From assembly GCA_012295275.1 (NCBI GenBank), contig CM022672.1:32038265-32102264 (forward strand): a DNA stretch of 64,000 nucleotides, written 5' to 3'. This stretch comes from Chrysomallon squamiferum. Taxonomy: Eukaryota; Mollusca; Gastropoda; Neomphalida; Peltospiridae. Positions 1 through 14,968 of this stretch are shown piece after piece. The notes beneath the pieces are model-generated. The model searched no databases, was not told the DNA's origin, and was given only the letters and a program-made list of their open reading frames with translations. Each line of letters starts with the position of its first letter. Positions within the stretch are counted from its first letter, which is position 1. Made by a program: the position numbers and the translations under genes.

Positions 1-94
1 ACAATAATGATAAATAGAATAAAAGAAAAATAGAAAAAAAGTAATACCACGATCAAAAAAAACAATATAATAACAACATCAACAACAGCATAAA

Positions 95-168
<74 letters not shown>

Positions 169-254
169 GCTCATTGAAAAATCAGTGTAGGTTAAAATCC
201 CCCAGCAGCCAATATTCCACATATAAAATTTCTGTACCCGTCCTCTCGCTCTCT

Positions 255-329
<75 letters not shown>

Positions 330-735
330 TCTTTTTCTTTCACATACAAATACGTCTCCTGTTTCACCATTGAACGCACACCCATAATCTCTCACATGCA
401 CACATACAAACATGTCCCGGTGACCGAACGGTAACATCCTCCGCCTTCGGAGGGCGGGCGAATGGGTGCCATACGTTCTAGTGAAATACACACATACACC
501 TATAAGCATAGACCTATAAACACACATACAAACAGATGTGTGTCACACACTTGCTCAGTTACACACTCACTCATGCTTTAACGTTCGCATACATTTCAAA
601 TAAAGGTGAATAGTATATACACTGTGTAACTTTAAGAAAGGGAGATAAGTAAGGAACCAACTAAGAAAAAAAAATACGAGTAATTATATTTTGCAACGAT
701 TTTGTTTTGTTTTAACAGTAACACGCTCGCACACA
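1..735. other. Unique left flank, AT-rich with microsatellites
   Basis: This stretch has no counterpart in the other two copies of the duplicated unit, so homology of the inverted copy ends near 735. It holds ACT and AAT trinucleotide runs (about 97-165) and a (CA)n tract. I see no gene in it. The open frames reading as Thr-His or Cys-Val repeats are only the translated CA tract. Confidence 0.6.
258..328. repeat. (CA)n microsatellite, about 35 units
   Basis: An uninterrupted CA dinucleotide run of about 71 bases is directly visible. Confidence 0.97.
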
Positions 736-1086
736 ATGAAACACCGACACACAAAAAAAACACACACAGCGACACACAAACACAAACTGATACATACAAA
801 TACACACAACAACACACACAACATACAAATACACACAAACACACACACAAGTACACAGTGACATACGCAAATGCGTGCGCCTTTCCTCTTCTTATAATTT
901 ATTTCTTGATCAGAAGCGTTTCTGTAAAAAAACATGCTTGTCCAAGAAGGTTATTTTAATTTAAATCTGATAATATATTAACAAAAGTGATAGGTTTACT
1001 TACACATTACCCTCAGTCACTGCATTATAATTCTGTAAAGTGTAAAATAGATTAAAAGTAAATTCATTTTAATAAAAAGGACAGCA

Positions 1087-1087
<1 letters not shown>

Positions 1088-1182
<95 letters not shown>
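1088..1182. repeat. (AAT)n microsatellite
   Basis: A trinucleotide run of about 95 bases. Its counterparts are the ATT runs at 19,410-19,485 and about 62,805-62,855, and the length differs in each copy. Confidence 0.95.
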
Positions 1183-1184
<2 letters not shown>

Positions 1185-1540
1185 TTATAAAAATAATACA
1201 TTTCAAAATACTATTAATTCAATAACATTATGATCTTAAGGTTCACCAACATGTATGTAACTATCAGTTTATCAAAATACTTAATGTGCTACTACTAGAA
1301 ACACTCTCACTACAAGTTTATCAACATACTTAGTTTGAATACTAGAAACATTGACAACTACAAGTGTATCAACTTACTTGTGGGTGTTTTTGTATGCATG
1401 CTTTTATGTATGTACGTATGAACTACGTATGTATGTATGCTTTAGAAAGAGTTATGAGTGATTAGATGTGAGTGTATCTATATCTCTCTTCTCTCTCTCT
1501 CCACACACACACACACACACAGACACAAACACATCCATAA

Positions 1541-1579
<39 letters not shown>

Positions 1580-1648
1580 TATATATATACATACTAGATC
1601 ACATACAAACATACATACATAGATACAGAGATAGGTAGACAGATATTG

Positions 1649-1696
<48 letters not shown>

Positions 1697-1805
1697 ATGA
1701 GTGTGTGTGTTTATGAAAGACATTTAGATATGTGTGTGATCGTATATATATGTTTAAGAAAGTATAAATACATGTATTTATGTGCTAGACAGACAATGCG
1801 TATTG

Positions 1806-1808
<3 letters not shown>

Positions 1809-1899
<91 letters not shown>
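1809..1899. repeat. (TG)n microsatellite abutting a transposon end
   Basis: About 45 TG units end directly against the pogo/Tigger-type terminus at 1,901. In copy 2 the equivalent CA tract is at 18,735-18,806, and in copy 3 it is at about 62,125-62,210. Confidence 0.95.
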
Positions 1900-1900
<1 letters not shown>

Positions 1901-1901
<1 letters not shown>

Positions 1902-2415
1902 AGTGGACCCTGATTCATTTGGGACCAATCATAGGTGCCGTTTTAGACACAGTGCCGGCTTACACAAATTAAAATGACACGAAATATATTTTATTTCTAA
2001 TGTTATTGTTAAGCATCTATCAAGTGTCATCTGAGAAACAGTCTGTCATAGACAACTGCGTTTTTTTCTTCTACTTTATTTATTTATTTATTTGTTTATT
2101 TTTTCTTGTTTCTCTCCAAAACAAACTTCTCTGTCATGGCCTCCATGTTTAACATCGATTGCAAAATCTGCTGTCGGTAGCAGCAACGAAATATTTAATT
2201 TGTTTTATAATTTTCAGAACATCAGTGTAAGAAATTTCAGTCACTTGGTCATTGTGTGTATCATCAGTCTATTCAGATTTTTGAATTTGTCGGTCGTTAC
2301 TCTTTGCCGACATATTACTTTCGTACAACTGTTGGTAATGGTCACTAAGTTTTATAATGTCAAATATTTCCTGTCTTCATATTTCAGATTGCATTGCCAG
2401 GGTCTTAGTACAAAC
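1901..2415 (-). mobile_element. pogo/Tigger-like element, 3' end (copy 1)
   Basis: The block begins with a terminal sequence, CAGTGGACCCTGATTCATTT, of the kind that ends pogo/Tigger elements. Further in, on the minus strand, is a decayed stretch matching the copy at 18,225-18,728, where the reading ELSYTDVLKMIKQIKSF resembles the acidic, helical C-terminus of Tigger transposases. No second terminal repeat or DDE core is visible, so this is a 3' fragment. It was present before the unit duplicated, because all three copies have it. The family assignment rests on the terminus and a short peptide. Confidence 0.45.
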
Positions 2416-2715
2416 CCGCGGCAAAGTCTAGTCGCCTTCTTTTTATTTATTTATTTATTATTTGAAACAGATCACTTGAAAGTTGAATATCGATACATCT
2501 TGCCTCCATTTTGTCCAACGGTCTCCTGAACACATTCTGCGATCAGTCAGCGGACTTCAGTTTTTAGATCGCTTTCCGATGAATTCAATAAAACAAAGCA
2601 AAATATGCGTCATACGTATTTATTTAGACATCTGCTGTTGACTCTTAATTTAAATGAGTGAATTCACTTAGGTATCACACTAATAATGATCTTGTTCATT
2701 TAGCTGCGTGAAGGG

Positions 2716-3008
2716 CATAGGTTTTCAACCTGGGGGTCGCCAGACTTTTTTTCTGGGGATTGTGAGATCGTTCTTCAGGTAGGGTATGTGTTAGCTTTGT
2801 ACAACTTGACTTGGAAGGAGAAATAAATAAAAACGAGTAGATAGGTTTGGGACCCGTCATAGTGAATATAGATTCCTTTTGTACTGTCTTTGCTTGATGA
2901 AAATATGGTAACCCTACATAATATTGAATCAAAAATTTTAAAAGGGATTTTCGGTCATATTGAGTTGCTCATAAGTCGTCGCGGTATGAAAAAGGTTGAA
3001 AACCAGTG
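2716..3008 (-). mobile_element. hAT-type MITE (copy 1)
   Basis: About 293 bp bounded by imperfect terminal inverted repeats of the hAT type: CATAGGTTTTCAACCT at one end and, reverse-complemented, CACTGGTTTTCAACCT at the other, followed by the GGGGGTCGCCAGAC motif. It encodes nothing credible. The same insertion occurs in copies 2 and 3 at the orthologous position. Confidence 0.75.
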
Positions 3009-3531
3009 GTATAGGGTTACCTCCCATTAGTCATAGGCTTATTTGTCATACAGCTCATAACAACACAGGTCAAGGTTTGATGCACACTTAATCAGCTTCC
3101 CACCGGAGTTGTGATTACAACAGTTAGCAGTGAGACACAGCCAAGACTAGTTGATCATTCTCCACACAGGGGTGCCCAGCTTACTTACTGCTTGACTGCT
3201 TTCCAAATTGTATGACTTTTCTGACCATGTGACTGTTGGGAGGATACCACGTATAGTGATTACAAGAAGCTTGGCATCATTGTTTATTAAGATTTCACAA
3301 AGTGCGATCATTTCATTTTGTCCACGCGGTAGTCTAATTACGTGCTAATTGTTGTCACTGTTTATGAAATGACCTTTATGAAATGTACTTTATTCTGGAA
3401 TTTACACCAGATATCCGAAGTAGAGAGCTCCGGATTTTTCAAAGTTTTGTTTATAATATATTAAAGTTAGCCTGGAAATTTCTCCCTATTTTCATAACTC
3501 TTTTATAAAGTATATTTTATCTTTATTTTAC

Positions 3532-3689
<158 letters not shown>

Positions 3690-4191
3690 ACATCAAGTAC
3701 AGATATAGGATCTGCTCTGGAATCCTGTCTCACAACATCTTTATGTATTACACGCTGTATGCAGAAAAGAAAAATATTACAGAAACTAAATAATAAAACT
3801 TGATTTTTATGTCTATATAATTTTTCTGTTTATATTCTAAACACAAATTAAATCCAAAAATAAACGATGTAAGAATTCATGATACAAAAACAAATTTATT
3901 TGCATTTTCTTTATATACATCTTATATATAAACAAACAAACAGTAAATTTGAAACATAATCTAATTTACTTACATATTTAATATAAATCTGAATAAAAGA
4001 AAATTCATAAATAAATCAAATAACAGTTCTTGTATTTCATGTCCAACAGTCAATAAGTACATATATAATTTATCTACATTTTATTTTATACACATTTTAA
4101 ACCGAAATAGAAAAAGTACAAATGAAGCAAGAAATAGTTAAAAATATTAAGTTTTATATACAAACTAAAAACATTAGATATACTTAAACAA

Positions 4192-4234
<43 letters not shown>

Positions 4235-4475
4235 ATGATAAAGCAATGAGATGTTAATATACATTTTTCAAGTATCTGTTTGACACAAAACAATCCATTA
4301 TAAAAATTCAAATCAAATCAAGTGTCTATGACGTCATCACTGCTGTCTGACGTCATCAGAAAAAGGAAACAAACAAATCAAATAAATCAATAAATCAATA
4401 AATAACAAATAAATAAAAATAAAAATATTAGGCCAGTGATGACTAAAAGTGACAGTGTTTGAACGATGTTGTTTT

Positions 4476-5537
4476 TTACACTAAAAATAACAAAGCAGGT
4501 ATTTGTCCTCTGTCCACACATGTAACAAGTTCTCTGTGACTGTGTTTAGATTTGTGTGAGTCAGAAAATCTACAAACAAAAGAGTCTACAACAATTTCTG
4601 ATTTACCTTCAAATCCACACAATGAGTTGTCTCCCTTAACATTAACAAACAAGCTGTACTCAGTGTCTTTAGTAATCTTCACTGGACGTCTGAACACGAC
4701 GTCATACACGTCAGACACGACGTGTTCATATCTCTGTGTCAGCGTAGACCCGTCCAGTATTTCGTCTGTTCTTGTGTCAGTGACGAAGGCGCTGACGTCG
4801 TAGTTTCGTGGTTCACGGTGACCGTACAACTGAAATCCGCGAAGTAAAGCGTTTTTGTTGACAGAGAAAGTAATGGATTCATCAAATATTTCACCAGAAC
4901 ATGTCCAGTAACCAATCAGAACCATGTTCCACCAAACCTGTTTATTGTAATCTGTGTTTTCATCATTGCAGTTCTCTTGTTTGAGTTAAAAGGTGAAACA
5001 TCTTCATCACTCTTCACCCAGTTTTTAAAAATCTTGATTTGTTCTGTTTCACTGAGTATGTTAGTGGGTGTCACGTGTTCTACAAAATACGTCTGATCGA
5101 GTAATGGATAACGCACGTGCTTCACGGCCTCTCCCAGTGCTTCGCGCATGTTCTGTCCATTCGTCTGTCTTCCTTGCTTCTTACACGCGCTGTCAGCCCA
5201 CTTCACAGCGGCTTCGAAAACATTTTTCTCGTCTGCTGTCAGTTCGTCTGATCGTACGATCTCAACCAGACATTCGTGACAAAGATCGGTGACTTCATCC
5301 GACTTCAGAACTTCGTCGCCATTTTCCAAAATGAAGTCCAGAGTTTTTTTTCTTAGATCATGTTCATCAAACAGGTGAGCTTGTTCCAGCACGACGCACG
5401 CATTCTGTGACGACAACGACGACTCCAAGTAGCGCACGCACTGATCTTCCAGTGTCGTGACGATGTACTTCCTCGATAGATACAGCAGACCGGTGACGTT
5501 GTGGCCTGTTAGGACGACGTCATCCGTATAAAGATAT
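4476..5537 (-). pseudogene. BTB-BACK-PHR gene copy 1, exon 2 only, frameshifted
   Basis: This is the third copy of the BTBD1/2/3/6-like gene described at 14,644 and 58,112. Only exon 2 is present (acceptor at 5,538-5,540), encoding the end of BTB, the BACK domain and the PHR domain. Exon 1 would lie in the N gap; its last bases are visible at 5,780-5,796. Compared with the intact copies, the exon has a net extra 5 nt near 4,921-4,931, after the INRFG motif, which shifts the frame and gives a stop within a few codons. It also has two single-codon deletions. The PHR half (4,476-4,925) stays open in the other frame up to the shared IPALLFLV terminus. Divergence is higher than between the other copies, which fits loss of constraint. 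A sequencing or assembly error at the 5-nt site is the alternative, since the region borders a gap. Confidence 0.8.
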
Positions 5538-5711
5538 CTGTGTAAAAGAATGTATAGTAAGACTTCAAAACGAGAGATAATTATGGGAGATTAATTAATT
5601 AGAAAATAATTAGATTACTAACAAAAACTGTATTGTTATCAACGTTCGTGTCGGTTTGTATGTTTCGTTACTCACTATGTTCGTACCTGTGTCGCTGTGT
5701 GTGTCTGTGTG

Positions 5712-5715
<4 letters not shown>

Positions 5716-5765
<50 letters not shown>
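5716..5765. repeat. (TG)n in intron 1 of BTB copy 1
   Basis: This is the CA tract of the minus-strand BTB gene's first intron. It lies just inside the 5' splice site as in copies 2 and 3, and is interrupted by T substitutions at its 3' end. Confidence 0.9.
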
Positions 5766-5769
<4 letters not shown>

Positions 5770-5796
5770 TTAACATACTTTAAAAACTCTGTGAAA

Positions 5797-5996
5797 NNNN
5801 NNNNNNNNNNNNNNNNNNNNNNNNNNNNNNNNNNNNNNNNNNNNNNNNNNNNNNNNNNNNNNNNNNNNNNNNNNNNNNNNNNNNNNNNNNNNNNNNNNNN
5901 NNNNNNNNNNNNNNNNNNNNNNNNNNNNNNNNNNNNNNNNNNNNNNNNNNNNNNNNNNNNNNNNNNNNNNNNNNNNNNNNNNNNNNNNNNNNNNNN
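5797..5996. other. Assembly gap (200 N)
   Basis: Exactly 200 N, a placeholder length. It falls inside BTB exon 1 of the inverted copy 1. The sequence right of the gap matches copy 3 at about 49,363, which is roughly 9 kb from the position matching the left side, so the gap joins two different parts of the duplicated unit. Confidence 0.98.
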
Positions 5997-7550
<1,554 letters not shown>

Positions 7551-8338
7551 TACAAAGGTGATTTTAAAACAGCATCTGGAAATAGCTACCAGTACAGTAT
7601 GGGTTAAGGAGTGGTTTTTCCCTATCGACCAATTTGCTTTATGATGTAGCCATAGTAACTGAACTCGGTCCTTAAATGATGAATGACGACATTTGCATTC
7701 TTTCTTATGAATATATAATGATGTAATATCATAATTTTAATGGTTTATTTATTTATTTTAAATAGAATGAAATAAATCTACGTAACATAGAGAAGAAATA
7801 AATATTATTATTTAACTACTATTTCGTATACGTGACTAAAAATATGTAATCATTTTGGATCTTGTTTCTTTTTTATTCGTACAGTTTATTTATATACCTT
7901 ACGAAAGGACCTCATACCGCCAGTTCACTATTCAAGTTTAAACAAGGTATAATTTTGGCGGGTATAGAGATTATCTTTCTCTGTTCTACGAACCAACTGT
8001 TATGTCCATTATTACTACATGTAAGATAAATTGTAACCAGCATTTTATAAATTTAATAAGTGCACATTGATTTGCTTTTTTATTTTTCTTCCTGTTTACT
8101 GTACCACAAGAACTTAAAATTTCACGATCATTTTTTTCTCAGAAGAAAGAAAAGTACATACATTTTCAAAGCTTTCATCCCTTCTTTGTCAGAATTGGTA
8201 TGTTCCACTCACAGAGTGTTGTCTGTCATAACCTGCTTTCCCGCAGATTGACATTGCAGACTAATAGTCGAGCATTTTTCTCCCGGTGTTAATTTTTTTA
8301 TTTCTTAAGACAAAGGTAAGGAAACTTTATTATTATTA

Positions 8339-8405
<67 letters not shown>

Positions 8406-8682
8406 CGTCGTCGTCGTCGTTCCTCTAAGATATTTTAAAAATAAATAGTAATTAGGTTATGTTCTTTATAAAAAGTCTGTTCATAATTTGTTTGTGTTAT
8501 ACTCACTGGTTAGACTGGAGGGTGGGTGTCCTCCCATCTAGCCAAACACCTAACCAAATCAGTCTATTTCAACAACATTGGGTTTTGGCTAGGTGAGAGG
8601 TGGGTTCAATGGGATTAACTATGGTCAGTCTATTGTATTCGTGTTATAGTCTGTATCAAGTATCTTCATTTCGACGCTAAAA

Positions 8683-8862
8683 ACATATTGCACTTACGAT
8701 ATAATATGTATCTATTAGTAATAATAATATTTATTAATACACGTGAGTATCTTCATTTCTACACTGACACAAATGATTTATTTTTATTATGTTAACGAAA
8801 CATATTGCACTTACGATATAATATGTATCTATTAGTAATAATAATATTTATTAATACACGTA
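8683..8862. repeat. Tandem duplication, about 121-bp spacing
   Basis: A block of about 60 bp beginning CATATTGCACTTACGATATA and ending in TATTTATTAATACACGT occurs twice, starting near 8,684 and 8,805. A third diverged relative lies at about 9,160-9,230. The same arrangement is at about 51,465-51,640 in copy 3, so it predates the duplication. Confidence 0.85.
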
Positions 8863-8868
8863 AACAAT

Positions 8869-9369
8869 TCAGAAGTTAGTGTAGAATGTGGGCATGTGTC
8901 CCTGTTGAAAACGGAGTTTCAGATTCTGAAGTTTGTTTTCAATATTACGATACTTTTTCTTATATTTCCGTCGGCCACTGGCAGCAAGTTGTAAATTGCT
9001 GTTTCCTTTTTGGTCTGCAGGTTCTTTATAGTGGTGATCAGTTTCTAAATGTCTGGATGTGGCGACTTCACTATATTGTTCAGTTTATGAAGACATAATA
9101 TCATTATGACATTGTACCTTTTTCTTAACATGTTTGGCATCCATTAAAATCATTCTGCATTTACGATATAATACCTGTGGGTAAGTGACACATGACTTGT
9201 ACATCTATTAGTAATAATAACCTTTATTAATACACTGTTCTTAAAAGTAATATTAGTAATATAAGCCATACTATTACCTGATAGCTCTTCCTCATAAATG
9301 GTAGGGGTACAGGAGTGACTTCTTCTCTAGTTCTCTTCTTCATCTTGTTCAAAAGCTTGGAAATATCAA
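8869..9369 (-). pseudogene. 3' end of unknown minus-strand gene, damaged copy
   Basis: Two exons matching the intact copy at 51,683-54,056. The internal exon (9,278-9,369) is 92 nt with good AG and GT sites and encodes a basic stretch, DISKLLNKMKKRTREEV, followed by VTPVPLPFMRKSYQ. The terminal exon reads a Lys/Arg-rich tail with GRRKYKKKYRNIENKL and ends near 8,869 (TGA). Relative to copy 3 it carries 8 extra bases at about 9,052-9,060, which put a stop in the frame continued from the 92-nt exon, and it lacks the exon at 53,864-54,056 because that segment is missing from copy 2. I do not recognise the family. An alternative acceptor at 9,053-9,055 would keep the tail open but in the wrong phase. 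Confidence 0.5.
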
Positions 9370-9654
9370 CTGACTTATGGTCACTAGCATGATTGTATCT
9401 TACATACTACTCTGTTCTGAGTGATTGCTGTTGCAAGGAAACCTCTCATGTGATGGATACAACGCCAGTAAGTGGTATCTTTATATCTGGATTTTAAACT
9501 GTACACGACTATCTGTTCACTGAGTGACGTCTAGTCATTTTGCGGCATTCTGTTCACTCATATATACTAATCAGCGTCACTACCATAGTACTGTTATCTA
9601 TATCCACTTAATATAAAGAACGGATCATATTTTGGCTATGTTGGAGACAGATTT

Positions 9655-9775
9655 GTGAACCGGAGTCTGTGGTTCAGTGGTCAGAGGAAAGTAGTATCTG
9701 GCAATTAGAGCGCTTACTTCAAATCAGTAGTCTACGTGTGAGAGAGGGACACAGGGTGTGCAGGGTGAATTTGGA
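9655..9775 (+). mobile_element. tRNA-derived SINE-like fragment (copy 2)
   Basis: The strand carries a degenerate tRNA box A-like stretch (GTGGTTCAGTGGTCAGAGG), then CAATTAGAGCGCTTACTTCAA and a GTG-rich tail. The copy at 52,515 keeps a better box A. This order is typical of tRNA-headed SINEs. No clear box B or target-site duplication is visible, so the call is tentative. Confidence 0.3.
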
Positions 9776-10008
9776 GTAAATAAGATATAATGCTTCAAGA
9801 GTCATCAACTTGTACATACTATTCATATCATGTAATGTCAGTTGACTTCTTTCAAAGCATTGGAGTCAGTGCATGCTTTTTGTTACGTTTTCCTCCCTAA
9901 CATTTGTACATATAATTATATTAAGCTTATGTAATTGCCTTTTACACACGTTGTTAAAACTGAATGTTTTAAAGTCGATAAGATAGTAAATATTATTCTT
10001 CTGTTTTG

Positions 10009-10013
<5 letters not shown>

Positions 10014-10080
<67 letters not shown>

Positions 10081-10081
10081 T

Positions 10082-10150
<69 letters not shown>
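10014..10150. repeat. Compound (CT)n(CA)n microsatellite
   Basis: A CT run (10,014-10,083) passes directly into a CA run (10,085-10,150). In copy 3 the equivalent site is almost entirely CT (52,874-53,038), so the two halves have changed length independently. Confidence 0.95.
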
Positions 10151-10158
<8 letters not shown>

Positions 10159-10254
10159 ACGATATACCAGAAAGGATAACATTTCTCTCCCCTTATCTGT
10201 AAAATGGAAACTCGGTTAATTTTAGCCACACACTGCACTGCAGACGAAACAAAT

Positions 10255-10729
10255 ACAGGGTGTCCCAATAGTAACCGAATCGCAAACTTAAATAAAATTA
10301 GACATTAAAAATAACAATGTAATTCCATCTTTTATGTCATTTTATGGATCTTTTGTACTATTCATTTACTTCTGTCAGTAGTAGTCTTTGGAATGATTTT
10401 AGTGATCGAGACTTCTGTTTTAGCGCTCCATGGTTTGACTTGAAATGGTACCCTCACTCTTAAAAATGCAGCGAAGAACTTTATATTTAAACGATCATAT
10501 CTCGATATTAAGAATTACTATTCACATAAATAGCTATAAGCATGTTAAAGAAAGACGGAAAGTAAACTTTAGAATACCTGTACCGAGTAAATCGACAATG
10601 TTCAATCTTGTAACCATATTTGAAGTAACTGGAAGTGTTTCAAATGCTCCTAAGAAAAGTCGTCCAAAAACAGTGATTTTATTGAAGTTCAAGGTAGACG
10701 TTTTGAACATTTGTAAATACTAAATATAG
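10255..10729 (+). mobile_element. Truncated mariner-type element with HTH remnant (copy 2)
   Basis: It starts with CAGGGTGTCCCAATAGTAAC, the same terminal repeat as the complete element at 53,150-53,731. Homology stops at 10,729, before the right terminus. Inside is an open frame of about 92 codons (10,445-10,723) containing VPSKSTMFNLVTIFEVTGS followed by RPKTV. This resembles the helix-turn-helix region (DUF4817 type) seen at the N-terminus of mariner-like transposases in animals. The catalytic DD(D/E) part is absent, so it is a non-autonomous, internally deleted derivative. Confidence 0.6.
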
Positions 10730-10739
10730 AGTGTATGTA

Positions 10740-13150
<2,411 letters not shown>

Positions 13151-13186
13151 CCTAACAAAGTGACACTTTGTGACGTATAAGATATT

Positions 13187-13194
13187 TGACGTCA
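13187..13194. promoter_or_regulatory. Candidate CRE upstream of BTB gene (copy 2)
   Basis: A perfect TGACGTCA palindrome lies in a somewhat CpG-richer stretch about 1.45 kb upstream of the BTB start codon. It is conserved at 56,699-56,706 in copy 3. It could mark the promoter of the BTB gene's 5' leader. No transcription start can be fixed from sequence. Confidence 0.3.
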
Positions 13195-13584
13195 GTCGCG
13201 TGTTTATCAATGAAGCGTTTGATAACTAAAAGAACACAAAGCAGAAGTGAAACTAGTCGGCCATATTGAAAGTGTATGATATCTTATATTTTATTATGTT
13301 TGAACGATTCCGGTGTTCTTAATTTATTGCTAAATATATCAGAATTAGTTCTTTAACAAATAGATTATTTAAGTGTGAGTTTTTTTTAAACTTAAATGAA
13401 AGATTACGTATAACATGACTTTACTAAAGTCTTTAATACGATACTACTACTTATACTATTTCTACTACTAGTACTACTACTACTACCCTGCTGTTGCCCT
13501 TATTATTATTATTTTTTTAATTGACGTATTTTACTATATATTTTATTTTATTTTATTTTATTTTATTTTTTCATTTATTCTTAG

Positions 13585-13671
13585 ATCGGTGATATCTGTG
13601 ATTTACAGTTGAGTCGAAAGACAGAAAATAATCTCATAAGAAATCGTCGATCAGGAAGTTCAAATTACAAG
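13585..13671 (+). other. Candidate 87-nt exon upstream of BTB gene (copy 2)
   Basis: A pyrimidine-rich tract and TTCTTAG acceptor precede 87 nt that are open in one frame for all 29 codons (starting IGDICDLQLSRKTENN), followed by a GTATTT donor. The copy at 57,091-57,177 has the same length, with an Asp-to-Glu change. Spliced to the BTB acceptor at 14,636 it would read into TGA just before the BTB ATG, so it would be an upstream open frame or 5' leader exon rather than an N-terminal extension. It may instead be chance. Confidence 0.3.
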
Positions 13672-14315
13672 GTATTTTGTATTGTTTCCTACTTTAAAAA
13701 CATCACATCTTGTTCCTTTATTTTTCTTACTTCTTCTTCTTTTTTCTTATACACTGTTTCTTTTTAGATTTGTTATTGTCGGTTAATTATGTTGTCTTTT
13801 CTAGGAGTAAAATGGTATATAAATCAGTGTATGTACATTGCGATTTGAAAATCGTTTGTGCCGCAGTGAAATATTTTTTACCTGACTGTGTCCAGACATG
13901 TCTGTGTATAATAATAATAACAATTATAATAATAATTATTGTTGATGTCGTCATCATGATAATCACTAATGTAAGCATAATGTACTTCTTTTTATCTTTT
14001 ATCGATTCGGTATATATTTATCTGAATTTTTTTCTTTCTTTCACTATCTTTTATTTATTTGTTTATTTTTGGATCTCTGATCGCAGTATTGAACAGTACA
14101 TGCTTTAAACAGAAAGTAGCCGCTTCTTAGAAATTATCTTAGGTTAATTATTTCTTTACATGAAACTGTTTGTTTGAAAGATTTCCCTGTACAGGTCATA
14201 GCTAGATATAAATATAGAAACCTGGTCACTGCAGTGCGAGGCGCTGCAACAGAACTCTGACCTGTACACAGAAACATGTTAAAATTATATTTAGTATGAG
14301 GTTATTATTATTATA

Positions 14316-14348
<33 letters not shown>

Positions 14349-14587
14349 TAATTATTTTTTTTTATTGTTATTAGCCCTAAGAATTGTTACAGTTCTGTGT
14401 CCGAACAATTTCTTTTTCTTTTTCTCTATTCCATTTTATTATTATTATTATTATTACTATTTATTATTATTATTGTTATTATTATTATTATTATTATTAT
14501 TAATTAATTAATTTTTTTTTATTAGCAATAACAACTGTTACAGTCTGTGTCCGAATAATGTCTTTTTCTTTTTCTCTCCCCATTCCA

Positions 14588-14627
<40 letters not shown>

Positions 14628-14643
14628 TGTTTACAGTGAAAAC

Positions 14644-14906
14644 ATGGCCACCGCAGCAGAAGTTTCAAGCTGGCAGACTGGGAAAAAACTGACGGAGTGT
14701 ATTGAACACGTTTTTCGTACGAGAACAGACAGCGACGTCAGATTTGTTGTTGGGGAAGAAGAAAAAACTGTGTATGCACATCGTTTCATTCTTATGATAC
14801 GAAGCGAAGTCTTTCACAGGATACTGATGGGAGAATATCGCGAACAAAACAGCATCCTGTTGCCTGATGTGCAGGCAGATATTTTCACAGAGTTTTTAAA
14901 GTATGT

Positions 14907-14968
<62 letters not shown>

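Noticed and set aside
174-527. Open frames of Thr-His or Cys-Val repeats
   Set aside because: They only translate the CA/TG microsatellite. There is no start context, splice site or homologue. The same applies to similar frames near 1.6-1.9, 5.7, 9.9-10.2, 18.7 and 62.2 kb.
2092-2529. 145-codon hydrophobic frame
   Set aside because: Antisense reading of the Tigger-like transposon end. It is not conserved as an open frame in copies 2 and 3 at full length.
4068-5292. Frames antisense to the BTB exon (also 15.4-16.1 and 58.8-59.6 kb)
   Set aside because: Shadows of the real BTB/PHR coding sequence on the other strand.
9420-9480. Plus-strand mini-exon with GTAAGT donor
   Set aside because: Only about 30 nt, the acceptor differs between copies, and there are no partner exons in phase.
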